Source: a virus. From it: DNA of 29,087 nt. A model generated the notes under the pieces. That model made no database searches, was not told where the DNA came from, and was given only the letters and a program-made list of their open reading frames with translations. Made by a program: the position numbers and the translations under genes. The stretch's first letter is position 1. Each line of letters starts with the position of its first letter. Where the stretch lies: IMG/VR virus record IMGVR_UViG_3300020205_000009, positions 1-29,087 of that record, one strand, 5' to 3'. Shown here one piece after another: positions 14,018-21,581 of the stretch.

Positions 14018-15155
14018 CTTCAACTTCAATACGAATAGGTTCAAGAGTAGATCCATTGCTAGGCATATCTACGGAAGCATCCATCTTATCATAGAGTTCG
14101 ATAAACATCTGCTTAGTCTCGTCGTCAAAACGATTGACGCAAACATTGATAGACTTCATACGATCACCAAAAATAGTAAAGGCACGAACAATGTGAGTCA
14201 AACGACGGGTAGAAATAATCTCATCGACACCACCATCTTTGAATGTTTTACGAATCACATCTGCCCAGTCAGCAAGTCTAGCACAGAAGTCATCATCAGA
14301 ACCACCAAGAGATTGAAGTAGTTTAACTAGAATCTTAGTCTCAGTAGCTGTATTCGGATACTCTTGTTCGAAGGTGAGAGCAAATCGCTCAAGGAATGCT
14401 TCATTCAAAACATTGGTGCCAATGAAACGACCATCCTCGGAACCTTTACCTTTGGTGTTGGCAGTTGCAATGATATTGAAACCAGGAGCTGGTTTGACAT
14501 AACGACCAATCTTCTTCAGGAAGACACCATTGCCCTCAAGAATAGATTGAAGACAAAGGATTTTATTAGACGCTAGGTCAACCTCGTCTAGAAGCAGCAC
14601 AGCACCACGCTCAAGCGCCTCTACGACTGGTCCGTTGTGCCAGGCAGTGCTACCATCCTGTAGACGGAAACCGCCTAGCAGGTCATCCTCGTCGGTCTCA
14701 ATAGTGATGTTAACACGAATGAGATCACGCTTCAAAGTAGCACATGCTTGTTCCACAGAATAGGTTTTACCATTACCAGACATACCAGTAATGAACAGAG
14801 GAAAGAATTTTTTAGATTGAATGATCTTCTTTACATCACTAAAGTTACCAAACGGAACATAATTAGCATCCTTCTCAGGAATCAAACTCTGCTGTTCTCG
14901 TTCAGTAACTACAGCAGGAGCAGCAGCAGGTGCTTGATATGCTTGTTCGATTTGATTCACAACACAAGGAGTTACTTCAAGATTCCACTTGCCGTGACCA
15001 GACTTATAAGATTCCAGACGCTTCTTCACGGTAGGAAGAGAGACATTAAAGTGATCTGAAGCAGCAAGAAGTTGTCGAGTAGAAACTTCAGAACCATAAG
15101 AATTAGTAAGAAAATTGACCAGTTGATCGATAGTCATAGCGGAAAGGCGGGGCAT
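14004..15155 (-). CDS. cobS: MoxR/CobS-like AAA+ ATPase
   Basis: A 383-residue AAA+ protein. Residues 1-55 form a helical domain with a helix-turn-helix-like stretch (STRQLLAASDHFNVSLPTVK), then an Ala/Pro-rich linker (70-83). The ATPase core has Walker A GMSGNGKT (124-131), the MoxR-type DLLGGFR (158-164), Walker B VLLLDE (186-191), sensor 1 with ATANTKGKGS (N233) and NEAFLERF (251-258, arginine finger). Cyanophage homologues are annotated CobS (cobaltochelatase subunit), but the same fold serves as a general MoxR chaperone. The neighbouring HExxH + VWA protein is the expected partner. It is preceded by a hairpin and a TATACT box, so it may have its own promoter. Confidence 0.9.
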   Translation of the reverse strand: MPRLSAMTIDQLVNFLTNSYGSEVSTRQLLAASDHFNVSLPTVKKRLESYKSGHGKWNLEVTPCVVNQIEQAYQAPAAAPAVVTEREQQSLIPEKDANYVPFGNFSDVKKIIQSKKFFPLFITGMSGNGKTYSVEQACATLKRDLIRVNITIETDEDDLLGGFRLQDGSTAWHNGPVVEALERGAVLLLDEVDLASNKILCLQSILEGNGVFLKKIGRYVKPAPGFNIIATANTKGKGSEDGRFIGTNVLNEAFLERFALTFEQEYPNTATETKILVKLLQSLGGSDDDFCARLADWADVIRKTFKDGGVDEIISTRRLTHIVRAFTIFGDRMKSINVCVNRFDDETKQMFIELYDKMDASVDMPSNGSTLEPIRIEVEDASY

Positions 15156-15178
15156 TGGTTTCTTTTGTTGATAAAATT

Positions 15179-15184
15179 AGTATA
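15179..15184 (-). promoter_or_regulatory. Candidate -10 box upstream of the AAA+ ATPase gene
   Basis: TATACT on the minus strand lies 24 bases before the ATG at 15155, the only gap in this part of the window. No good -35 is found 16-18 bases upstream, where the hairpin at 15194-15211 sits. Support comes mainly from the same hairpin-then-TATACT layout seen at 8692-8726. Confidence 0.35.
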
Positions 15185-15193
15185 GAGCATTTT

Positions 15194-15211
15194 CCCCTCC
15201 AGTGGGAGGGG
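15194..15211 (-). other. GC-rich hairpin between the VWA and ATPase genes
   Basis: CCCCTCC-CACT-GGAGGGG is a perfect 7-bp stem with a four-base loop, 24 bases beyond the VWA gene stop. On the minus strand it is followed by AAAATG rather than a U run, so it is not a standard intrinsic terminator; it may protect the 3' end of the upstream mRNA or act as an imperfect terminator. Confidence 0.6.
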
Positions 15212-15235
15212 AGTGGTCAGTTTAGTAAGTGTCCC

Positions 15236-17416
15236 TCAAGCAATGTGCTCAATGAATGAGGATAAAATTTTCTTGTTATTCTGTTTTGTCTTAGTCATAG
15301 ATTTAAATGCTTTGGTGATAGTCGCCTTAGTAGCACCAGCAGAGAACGTCAGCTGGGGATCTAGACTCACTGAATTATTAGAGATAGCGTAGAGAGAAGT
15401 AAACGCGATAGGATTTTTGATAACTACCGAGTGATCTTTCTTCCAATCTTTCATCAACTTTTCAAAGTCATCACGCCATCCACCATACTGACGAATGAAG
15501 TTAGGGAGGTTGCTGGGAAGAATACGGAATCCTAAAATGTTTACTCCAGGATTGCGATCACGAACTTGTTGAATAAGATTGTTAGTTAGGCACTCATTAC
15601 CATTCTTAAGTTGAGGGTAGATTCTACCAGTTTGGCGATCCCGCAGGCAATAATCAGTGTTGATTTGAGTTGGAGAAACTCTACGAATCTCGCCATCCGG
15701 ATCATTAGAATATGCTCTGCCAACACTAGAAGCACATCCTTCTCCATCAGTAAGCACACAAACATTCACTTTCTGAAGATCATTATCTTTCCTGAATTTA
15801 GGAATGATGTGATTAAGAGAAACAATCGCTTCATTCAATGGGGTGCCGGATAGTCCCATGCCAGGAGTATTCGAATACCCACCATAACGATCAAAAGCAT
15901 AAGCTTCCCGCCAAATGTTTAGACATTGACGTTCGTAATCACGGGAATTAGAACGAGAAGAAATAATATTCATCATAGTGAAGTATTGACTTACAAAGAA
16001 TTCTTTCTCTTTGATACCTTTGAGAACTGATCGCGAATTGGAATACATATAATCCAAACTGCCCTGTGGTGAGCGGGTGCCATTATTGGCAGCAGCGCGA
16101 CGAGCAATTTCCCATTCATTAGTAAAGGCATACACCTCAAATGGAATCTGACCTTTCTTACAAAAGTTAGTAAGAGACAGAAGTTGCTTCAATGTATTAA
16201 CCAACACATTAGACATAGAACCGGACCAATCGAGAACAAAAATCAAACCATGATTTTTACCATCAGGAACGATAGTTACTTTCTTAAAGATATCTTCACG
16301 AAACATATAAGTGTGAAGTTTAGAAGTATCCAAAACACCAGTCTTAGAAACAGCAGCACGAGCATAAGCATCTGCTGATTTACGCATCTCGAATTCTTTA
16401 ATCAGATAGTTCACTTCTTTTTGTGATTGCTTACGGAATGCGCGATAGCTATTATCAGCAATATCATAACCGTTCTTACGATATCCATCGCTGTCAATAT
16501 TGTCAAAATCATTCTTGGTTTTGTCGATCCAATTATGAATTTCAGTCCAGTCAGCAACAAGATGATTGAGATCAACTTGTGCAGGAATCTCAAAATACTT
16601 GAGGTTGTTCCTAGTATTGTTGTTTAGGGATTCGATTTTCTCGTCAAAATTATCCTGTGTCTTTACATCATCGGCATTGTGAGTGCCACCATGACCACTA
16701 CTATCATCGGCACCACCATCTTCCATGGCATTATCGTTCATAGAACCACCCTGATCAGAATCAGATTCCTCAGAATTATCATTATCAAATTGCTGAGATT
16801 CCATCTGATCAGATGCTTCTCCAGAATCATTGGGATTAAACTGAGTCTCATTTTCTTCCACTTCTTCCTGCTCCTCTTGCTCCTTAGAGAAGGCATAGAT
16901 TTCACGCGCAAGATTAACTGCATCATCGAAGCTTTCAATCTCGTATGCGCGATCTACATACTGCCTCTCATTCTCATCAAAAGGAACACAAGCAAACGGA
17001 CCAATCTTATAGTGAAGATTAATACGATCAATCAAAATGTAATTGGATATATCATCGCCTTCAATGCCGAAGAAATTACTCTCAGTCAATTCAGAATAAC
17101 CCTTAGCAAAAGTTTTAGGAAGACCCTGATACCTACGCTTCATCAGTTTCTCAACGCGAACATCTTCAACGACATTCAGATAAGATTTAGGAAAATCTAC
17201 TTTACCGAACCACTCGGTAGGTGTGAACAATGCGTGACCAACTTCGTGTGCCACTAGCATATCATAAACATCTCCAGATGCTTTCTCCCACATAGGTAGC
17301 GTGAGAATACGATTATCAATATCAAACGATGCGGTGGGGCAACGCTTGTGCTCTACGATCAGGTTTTCTGTGGCGAGCAGACGGGCAAGACCGCCTTTGA
17401 TTTCGTTGTTGATCAT
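15236..17416 (-). CDS. HExxH and VWA domain protein (CobT-like partner of the AAA+ ATPase)
   Basis: A 726-residue protein with two domains. The N-terminal part has a zincin motif HEVGH (57-61) followed by NVVEDVRVE (81-89), where E84 could be the third zinc ligand. A low-complexity acidic linker (about 178-250) follows, like the acidic region of CobT. The C-terminal part is a von Willebrand A domain: FVLDWSGS gives the MIDAS D396-x-S-x-S400, with GTPLNEAI and VLTDGEG further on. CobT-type VWA proteins work with MoxR/CobS AAA+ ATPases, and the adjacent gene encodes one. Cobalt chelation, protein remodelling and proteolysis are all possible; proteolysis is favoured only by HEVGH. It has its own candidate promoter. 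Confidence 0.88.
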   Translation of the reverse strand: MINNEIKGGLARLLATENLIVEHKRCPTASFDIDNRILTLPMWEKASGDVYDMLVAHEVGHALFTPTEWFGKVDFPKSYLNVVEDVRVEKLMKRRYQGLPKTFAKGYSELTESNFFGIEGDDISNYILIDRINLHYKIGPFACVPFDENERQYVDRAYEIESFDDAVNLAREIYAFSKEQEEQEEVEENETQFNPNDSGEASDQMESQQFDNDNSEESDSDQGGSMNDNAMEDGGADDSSGHGGTHNADDVKTQDNFDEKIESLNNNTRNNLKYFEIPAQVDLNHLVADWTEIHNWIDKTKNDFDNIDSDGYRKNGYDIADNSYRAFRKQSQKEVNYLIKEFEMRKSADAYARAAVSKTGVLDTSKLHTYMFREDIFKKVTIVPDGKNHGLIFVLDWSGSMSNVLVNTLKQLLSLTNFCKKGQIPFEVYAFTNEWEIARRAAANNGTRSPQGSLDYMYSNSRSVLKGIKEKEFFVSQYFTMMNIISSRSNSRDYERQCLNIWREAYAFDRYGGYSNTPGMGLSGTPLNEAIVSLNHIIPKFRKDNDLQKVNVCVLTDGEGCASSVGRAYSNDPDGEIRRVSPTQINTDYCLRDRQTGRIYPQLKNGNECLTNNLIQQVRDRNPGVNILGFRILPSNLPNFIRQYGGWRDDFEKLMKDWKKDHSVVIKNPIAFTSLYAISNNSVSLDPQLTFSAGATKATITKAFKSMTKTKQNNKKILSSFIEHIA

Positions 17417-17439
17417 CTCGGTTTCTTTCGTATGAACCT

Positions 17440-17467
17440 AATATACACGAAAAAAGGAGGGCCGTAA
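17440..17467 (-). promoter_or_regulatory. Candidate promoter for the HExxH/VWA gene
   Basis: TATATT (17445-17440) lies 16 bases after TTACGG (17467-17462), the latter in the loop of the gp46 terminator. The -10 is good; the -35 is poor. The layout copies the better promoter at 8692-8720, in which the -35 also falls in a terminator loop. Predicted leader: about 17 bases to the ATG at 17416. Confidence 0.4.
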
Positions 17468-17473
17468 CCCCCC
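17450..17473 (-). terminator. Intrinsic terminator after gp46
   Basis: The minus strand has a G run (17473-17468) pairing with CCCTCC (17461-17456), one G-U pair, around a six-base loop, then six T (17455-17450). The stem begins directly at the gp46 stop codon TAG (17476-17474), so the terminator touches the reading frame. Confidence 0.85.
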
Positions 17474-19204
17474 CTAGTCCAGTTCATTAAGTGTCTCCTT
17501 GAGCACTGAGAAATTTTTGACCTTCTCAGCAGTGAGAGTTCTGTCGAACTTATCGTTTAATTGTTCTTTATGACTGATGACAAATACGTTTGTGCCATCA
17601 TCAAACTTCTTCAGAATCCATCCAAGTTCACTAGAACCATTTTGATCCAAAGATCCATCAAAGATTTCGTCTAGGATAAGTAAGTTAGTATCCACACTAT
17701 TCTTAAGTTTAGCAATAGAACGCCAAGTAAGCAACAGAGCGATATCAATCCTAGCTTTCTCTCCTTCACTGAAAGACTCATATGAGAAAGTATCTCGGTA
17801 TCTTGATTTAATAGTTTCTTCAAAGTTTTCATCCAACGTAAAGTTTACATAAAAATCCATTGATTGGAGATACTGATTAATTAGTTTGTTCATCGTGGGC
17901 AAATACCTTTTGATGATTCTAGTTTTAATTCCATTATCCTTAAGGAGCATGGAAGCAGCACTCATACAATCTCGTTCTATTTTAACCTCAGTTAGATGTC
18001 TTTTTAAGTTTTCGTAATCTTTCTTTAAAGAGTCTAACTTCTCATATGCCTCACCCTTCTTTACTTTCTGCCCCTTAAGTTTTTCAATGTCTACAGAAAT
18101 AGACTCTAGTGACTTTTCAATATATTGTATTTCTTTCTTTGTAGCAAAGCTATCAGTGTTGATTTGCTGTAGATATGAATTGAGTGTAATGAGTTCTCTC
18201 TCACGCTCCTCTTCCAATTGAAGTTGATCTTTCAACTCAGAGAGTCCAATCAACATTTTACTTACACTGACATTCAGTTTGGAAACCTCATTTACTTTGA
18301 TCGCTTCTTCTATGCTTTGAGTGCATGTGGGGCAGGTATCATTACCATTAAAGAAAGAAATATTCTTATTGGCATGTTCAATCTTACCTTCAAATTTACC
18401 ACGAAGACTATTCAGTTGTTTAACTTTTTGTTTATCAAAGGCAACTTCACTAATCTTTTCAGCAACATGACCCATATCTTCTGCTAATGAAAAGTATTGA
18501 ATACTCAAAGAGTCTTTCTTTTCGAGTTGTGTCTTGAGTTCTTTCTGCTTTTCTTTGATCCGATTATCAGTTTCTTCCTCAACACTCTTGAGAAAGCTTT
18601 CTTGAAGACTGATCTTTTCATTTACGATATCAGTCTTGTAATCAATGTCCCGCACTTCGTCAGATACAATCTTAAATTTTTCCTTGAGTTTAACATTCAT
18701 TACAGAGAAGATTTGAATGTCAAGAATGTCTTCAATGATTTCCCTGCGTTGTGCGAGAGGAAGACGCATAAAAGGAACAAAAGTAGAAGATCCAAGCACT
18801 ACAATTTGAGTGAATGATTTGTAATTCATCTTCAGGATGTTTTGTTCCAGTTGCTTTTGGTAATCAATCGTAGTGGAAGATTGATCTAGCATCTGACCAT
18901 TCTGATAGATCTCAAAAATGTTTGGTTTAATACCACGAACAATTTTGTAATCACTCTTACCGATTTTAAATACGATCTCCGTCTTGCAATCTGCACCATT
19001 AATGCTGTTCACCAACAATGGTTTATTGATCTTACGAAATGGTTTGCCGAAGAGAGCAAAGGTTAACGCATCTAAAATAGTTGACTTGCCAGCTCCGTTC
19101 TGTCCTACGATTAGATTAGTTTTACTACCAGTAATATTTACTTCAGTCCATTGGTTTCCAGTGGAAAGAAAGTTTTTCCAACGAATATTCTCAAAACAAA
19201 TCAT
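17474..19204 (-). CDS. 46: gp46 recombination nuclease subunit (Rad50/SbcC-like)
   Basis: A 576-residue SMC-like ATPase (T4: 560). Walker A GQNGAGKST is at 34-42, the Q-loop in SFTQIVVLGSSTF at about 130-142, the zinc hook C291-P-T-C294 lies between two coiled-coil arms (about 165-285 and 300-430), and the C-terminal lobe has the signature FSEGEKARI and Walker B LLILDEIFDG. With gp47 it forms the complex that resects DNA ends for recombination and degrades host DNA. It starts two bases beyond the DUF3110-like gene and ends in a terminator. Confidence 0.96.
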   Translation of the reverse strand: MICFENIRWKNFLSTGNQWTEVNITGSKTNLIVGQNGAGKSTILDALTFALFGKPFRKINKPLLVNSINGADCKTEIVFKIGKSDYKIVRGIKPNIFEIYQNGQMLDQSSTTIDYQKQLEQNILKMNYKSFTQIVVLGSSTFVPFMRLPLAQRREIIEDILDIQIFSVMNVKLKEKFKIVSDEVRDIDYKTDIVNEKISLQESFLKSVEEETDNRIKEKQKELKTQLEKKDSLSIQYFSLAEDMGHVAEKISEVAFDKQKVKQLNSLRGKFEGKIEHANKNISFFNGNDTCPTCTQSIEEAIKVNEVSKLNVSVSKMLIGLSELKDQLQLEEERERELITLNSYLQQINTDSFATKKEIQYIEKSLESISVDIEKLKGQKVKKGEAYEKLDSLKKDYENLKRHLTEVKIERDCMSAASMLLKDNGIKTRIIKRYLPTMNKLINQYLQSMDFYVNFTLDENFEETIKSRYRDTFSYESFSEGEKARIDIALLLTWRSIAKLKNSVDTNLLILDEIFDGSLDQNGSSELGWILKKFDDGTNVFVISHKEQLNDKFDRTLTAEKVKNFSVLKETLNELD

Positions 19205-19206
19205 AA

Positions 19207-19473
19207 TTAATCTTCTGTGGTTGGCGGAACTATCAGGTCATCCTGTGTGATTATAACATACTTTTGGTCTCGCTGCTCGCAGACCTTAACAAAATGGTCA
19301 TCATCTATTCGAAAGATCTGAAGTGGTGGGTAGGTTTGTGATCCTGCTTCTAACATAAAGTAGTAACGCTCGGCATCGTCTTCCTCCTCAAATACAGGTA
19401 TAATATATTCTCCCTCCTCATCAACGATGGAGTAGACACCTTCTTCTTTGTCCTCCAGCGTAATGATAAACAT
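19207..19473 (-). CDS. DUF3110-like protein between gp47 and gp46
   Basis: An 88-residue acidic protein. The segments EGVYSIVDEEGEYIIPVFEE, EDDAERYYFMLEA, QIFRIDDDHFVKVCEQ and DDLIVPP follow the pattern I know for DUF3110, a small family of cyanobacteria and plastids (eGi..., FE-x-x-DDA-x-RY...LEA, ...vPP). If correct it links the phage to cyanobacterial hosts. The ATG overlaps the gp47 stop as TAATG (19473), and gp46 starts two bases after its stop, so it sits inside the nuclease operon. Its role is unknown. The family call is from memory. Confidence 0.75.
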   Translation of the reverse strand: MFIITLEDKEEGVYSIVDEEGEYIIPVFEEEDDAERYYFMLEAGSQTYPPLQIFRIDDDHFVKVCEQRDQKYVIITQDDLIVPPTTED

Positions 19474-20516
19474 TAGACTACTTCCAGACTTTCAATATAT
19501 AGGTTTCTCATCAGATTTTTTAAAGTGGATTTGTCTACGGACATCTCTACCTCATCAATATATTCGTTAAGTAGTGAAACTGTATCCTTGATTTCTAAAT
19601 TGGGATCATCATTTAAATCATCCTCAACTAAAGTTTCTAGAATCTTGATATCATGTGCTCCAGCTTTGTAGAGATTATCAATCATCTTTTCAAAGGCAAA
19701 GTAATCTTGTTTTTGTTCTACAATTACTTTTACATAATTCTTGGAATACTCTTCAGCATTGTATTGAAATTCTCCAGCAGAATCATTGAAGTAGATCTTC
19801 TTAAAGATGCTAAATGGATTCTTATGGAACTTTAACTTCTGATCAGTGGGTTCAAAGGTATGAAATCCTCTAGTATCATCGCAGTCATTCCAGAACATCT
19901 GATAGGGATTACCGAGATATGTGATGTTGCCTTTGGAACTTTTGTGGTGAAAGTGTCCTGAGAATACTCTCTCAAACTTAGAGAACATTTTTGGATCCAT
20001 CCCGTGCTCCATTTTGAGTCCAGGAGTAACTTCAAATCCACTGAGTTCCAGATGAGCCATGACAATTTTGGCAGGAGTCTCATCAATAAATTGAGCAACT
20101 TCTTCCTGGTTGCCACTATTGATCCAGGGAATCATGGCAATATCAATACCTTCAAACTTAGCGGTTGTGGGTTTATTGTAAACAAAGATGTTGTCGTATG
20201 TACTGAGAAGTAAATCTGGTGAGTTAATATCATTTGTATTCTTGAAATAGGTATCATGATTACCTACAATCATATGAAGTTCGATATCCATCTTTTGAAG
20301 AACATCAAAATAGTTTTCTCGAATACGTTGCCATACATTAAAGTCAATTGATTTACGATTATCAAATGTATCTCCAAGATCAATAATAGTTTTGATCTTG
20401 TTTTTCTTTAAGTAAGGAAAGAATACTTCATCATAAAATTTATGAAAGTAATCCCAAAAGATACCAGAACCTTTACGTCCGTCAAGATGCTGATCAGTAA
20501 TGAGAGCAATAGTCAT
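19473..20516 (-). CDS. 47: gp47 recombination nuclease subunit (Mre11/SbcD-like)
   Basis: A 347-residue metallophosphoesterase (T4: 339). All metal-binding motifs are visible in order: ITDQHLD (D7, H9), IDLGDTFDNR (GDxxD), VGNHDTY (GNHD), a His in MAHLELSG, and FSGHFHHK (GHxH). It is the nuclease partner of gp46 in end resection and recombination-dependent replication. The ATG overlaps the gp55 stop as ATGA (20513-20516), so late sigma factor and recombination nuclease are co-translated. Confidence 0.96.
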   Translation of the reverse strand: MTIALITDQHLDGRKGSGIFWDYFHKFYDEVFFPYLKKNKIKTIIDLGDTFDNRKSIDFNVWQRIRENYFDVLQKMDIELHMIVGNHDTYFKNTNDINSPDLLLSTYDNIFVYNKPTTAKFEGIDIAMIPWINSGNQEEVAQFIDETPAKIVMAHLELSGFEVTPGLKMEHGMDPKMFSKFERVFSGHFHHKSSKGNITYLGNPYQMFWNDCDDTRGFHTFEPTDQKLKFHKNPFSIFKKIYFNDSAGEFQYNAEEYSKNYVKVIVEQKQDYFAFEKMIDNLYKAGAHDIKILETLVEDDLNDDPNLEIKDTVSLLNEYIDEVEMSVDKSTLKNLMRNLYIESLEVV

Positions 20517-21010
20517 CGGTTTTCCATTCTAACTTCAATGTTTTCTTTAATGGATGACATATCGGAATAGCTATGATTCATTCCGGACATATCCCCTTCA
20601 AATTTATCAGTATACATCAGGTGATCGAATCCTGTCTTCTCAACGATCTTTGCCTTAATGTCTAATTGCTTTTTCTCCTTTTGGATACGCCTCAGGAAAG
20701 CATACCATATGATCTGCGTAAAATACGCAAAAGGATTCTTGGATTTTTCTGGATTAAAATTATGAATGTATTGAACACAATTTTCTATACCATCGGAAAT
20801 CATTTCCTCACGGAACATATAATTTACGAAGTTTGGTTTGTATGAAAGATGTGTAGCAATTTTTAAAAAGCATTCACCAATGTAATTAGGAATCCTGGGT
20901 TTTGTTTTTCCAGTCTCCTCTGCGATTTTAACTTTACTCTTGTAAACAATAAGTGCTTCTAAAAAGTCTTTATTGTTAACGTAATACTCTTTGGTTTTTG
21001 CTTTGGACAT
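20513..21010 (-). CDS. 55: gp55 late-transcription sigma factor
   Basis: A 165-residue minimal sigma (T4: 185). The segment MISDGIENCVQYIHNFNPEK followed by NPFAYFTQIIWYAFLRRIQKEKKQ resembles sigma70 region 2, which binds core polymerase and melts the -10. It directs host RNA polymerase to late promoters of the TATAAATA type, with the gp45 clamp as activator. Candidate late boxes occur upstream of capsid genes in this window. It is the first gene of an operon with a near-consensus sigma70 promoter, so it would be made early to open the late programme. The ribosome-binding site (AATGGGAT) is weak. Confidence 0.93.
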   Translation of the reverse strand: MSKAKTKEYYVNNKDFLEALIVYKSKVKIAEETGKTKPRIPNYIGECFLKIATHLSYKPNFVNYMFREEMISDGIENCVQYIHNFNPEKSKNPFAYFTQIIWYAFLRRIQKEKKQLDIKAKIVEKTGFDHLMYTDKFEGDMSGMNHSYSDMSSIKENIEVRMENR

Positions 21011-21040
21011 ATCCCATTACATTTTTTCTGGTGTCACCAC

Positions 21041-21069
21041 ATCATAACAGATCAAATGGATCCTGTCAA
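21041..21069 (-). promoter_or_regulatory. Strong sigma70-type promoter for gp55-gp47-gp46
   Basis: TTGACA (21069-21064, perfect) and TATGAT (21046-21041, five of six) are separated by exactly 17 bases on the minus strand. The predicted start is near 21034, 24 bases before the gp55 ATG. It is the best promoter match in the window and is overlapped by an inverted repeat. Confidence 0.85.
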
Positions 21070-21080
21070 GGGGCTTGACA
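21064..21080. repeat. Perfect inverted repeat over the gp55 promoter -35
   Basis: TGTCAAG-CCC-CTTGACA: perfect 7-base arms with a three-base spacer, whose second arm contains the whole TTGACA -35 hexamer. The geometry suits an operator for a dimeric regulator. A transcribed hairpin is also possible for RNA arriving from upstream genes, but no U run follows. Confidence 0.6.
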
Positions 21081-21126
21081 AACCTCAGAAACTACCCTAG
21101 AATAAGCTTGTTCGGTTAAGATAAGA

Positions 21127-21140
21127 CTATAAGCTTATAG
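21127..21140. repeat. Perfect 14-base palindrome CTATAAGCTTATAG
   Basis: A self-complementary sequence three bases after the stop codon of the LSm-like gene. The inner ATAAGCTT recurs about 29 bases away (near 21101-21108). No loop or U run is present, so it is not an intrinsic terminator. It may be a protein-binding site. Confidence 0.5.
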
Positions 21141-21143
21141 CTA

Positions 21144-21581
21144 CTAAGACTTCTTATAAATCTCTTCAAGAATTTTTTTATGAGTTTCTACTGATCCTAT
21201 GTAACCTTTATCAGATAGATCCATAAGATATTGTCTCGCACCATTATATTTCCCAAAGTCTAAACTTTGACCTCTAGGTTCGGATGGTTCCGAATTCTTC
21301 TTCTCTAAACAATTAATATAAAACTCTTTGATATTATCTTCAAGTTCAGATAGGGTTATAATTTTATCCATACGAATAATAAAAATATCATCGTATGAAG
21401 ATGAGATCCATTCTTTAAGAATAAATCCTTCAACTTTTTGCTTTCCTTTTTTTTGCGTAATCGACTCCACTATCATTGGATTTTCCAACATTAAAGAATC
21501 CTCATCTGTTATGTAACAGACCTTTGCAACTAATTCTTCACCGGAAACTAACTTGACTGATGAGTAAAATTCTTCTTCCAT
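21144..21581 (-). CDS. LSm-like small protein (copy A)
   Basis: A 145-residue protein starting MEEEFYSSVKLVSGEELVAKV, then SLMLENPMIVESI, the fullest version of the pattern shared with copies B (8297-8668) and C (8011-8334). The second half has MDKIITLSELEDNIKEFYINCLE, matching copy B, and a C-terminal helical tail (HKKILEEIYKKS). The layout of two short strand pairs before a conserved NP-x-I resembles Sm/LSm barrels, which bind RNA; this is inference. The ATG shares one base with the UvsW stop region (21581). It ends the recombination operon, followed by a palindrome and the gp55 promoter. Confidence 0.82.
   Translation of the reverse strand: MEEEFYSSVKLVSGEELVAKVCYITDEDSLMLENPMIVESITQKKGKQKVEGFILKEWISSSYDDIFIIRMDKIITLSELEDNIKEFYINCLEKKNSEPSEPRGQSLDFGKYNGARQYLMDLSDKGYIGSVETHKKILEEIYKKS

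Noticed and set aside
14004-15155. Literal reading of the CobS-like gene as a cobalamin biosynthesis enzyme
   Set aside because: Only the AAA+ fold is visible and no other cobalamin gene occurs here; MoxR-type function is equally consistent, so no pathway is asserted.
16679-17257. Plus-strand open frame (192 codons) opposite the HExxH/VWA gene
   Set aside because: It is Ile/Arg-rich because it is the complement of acidic Glu/Asp repeats; no independent coding evidence.
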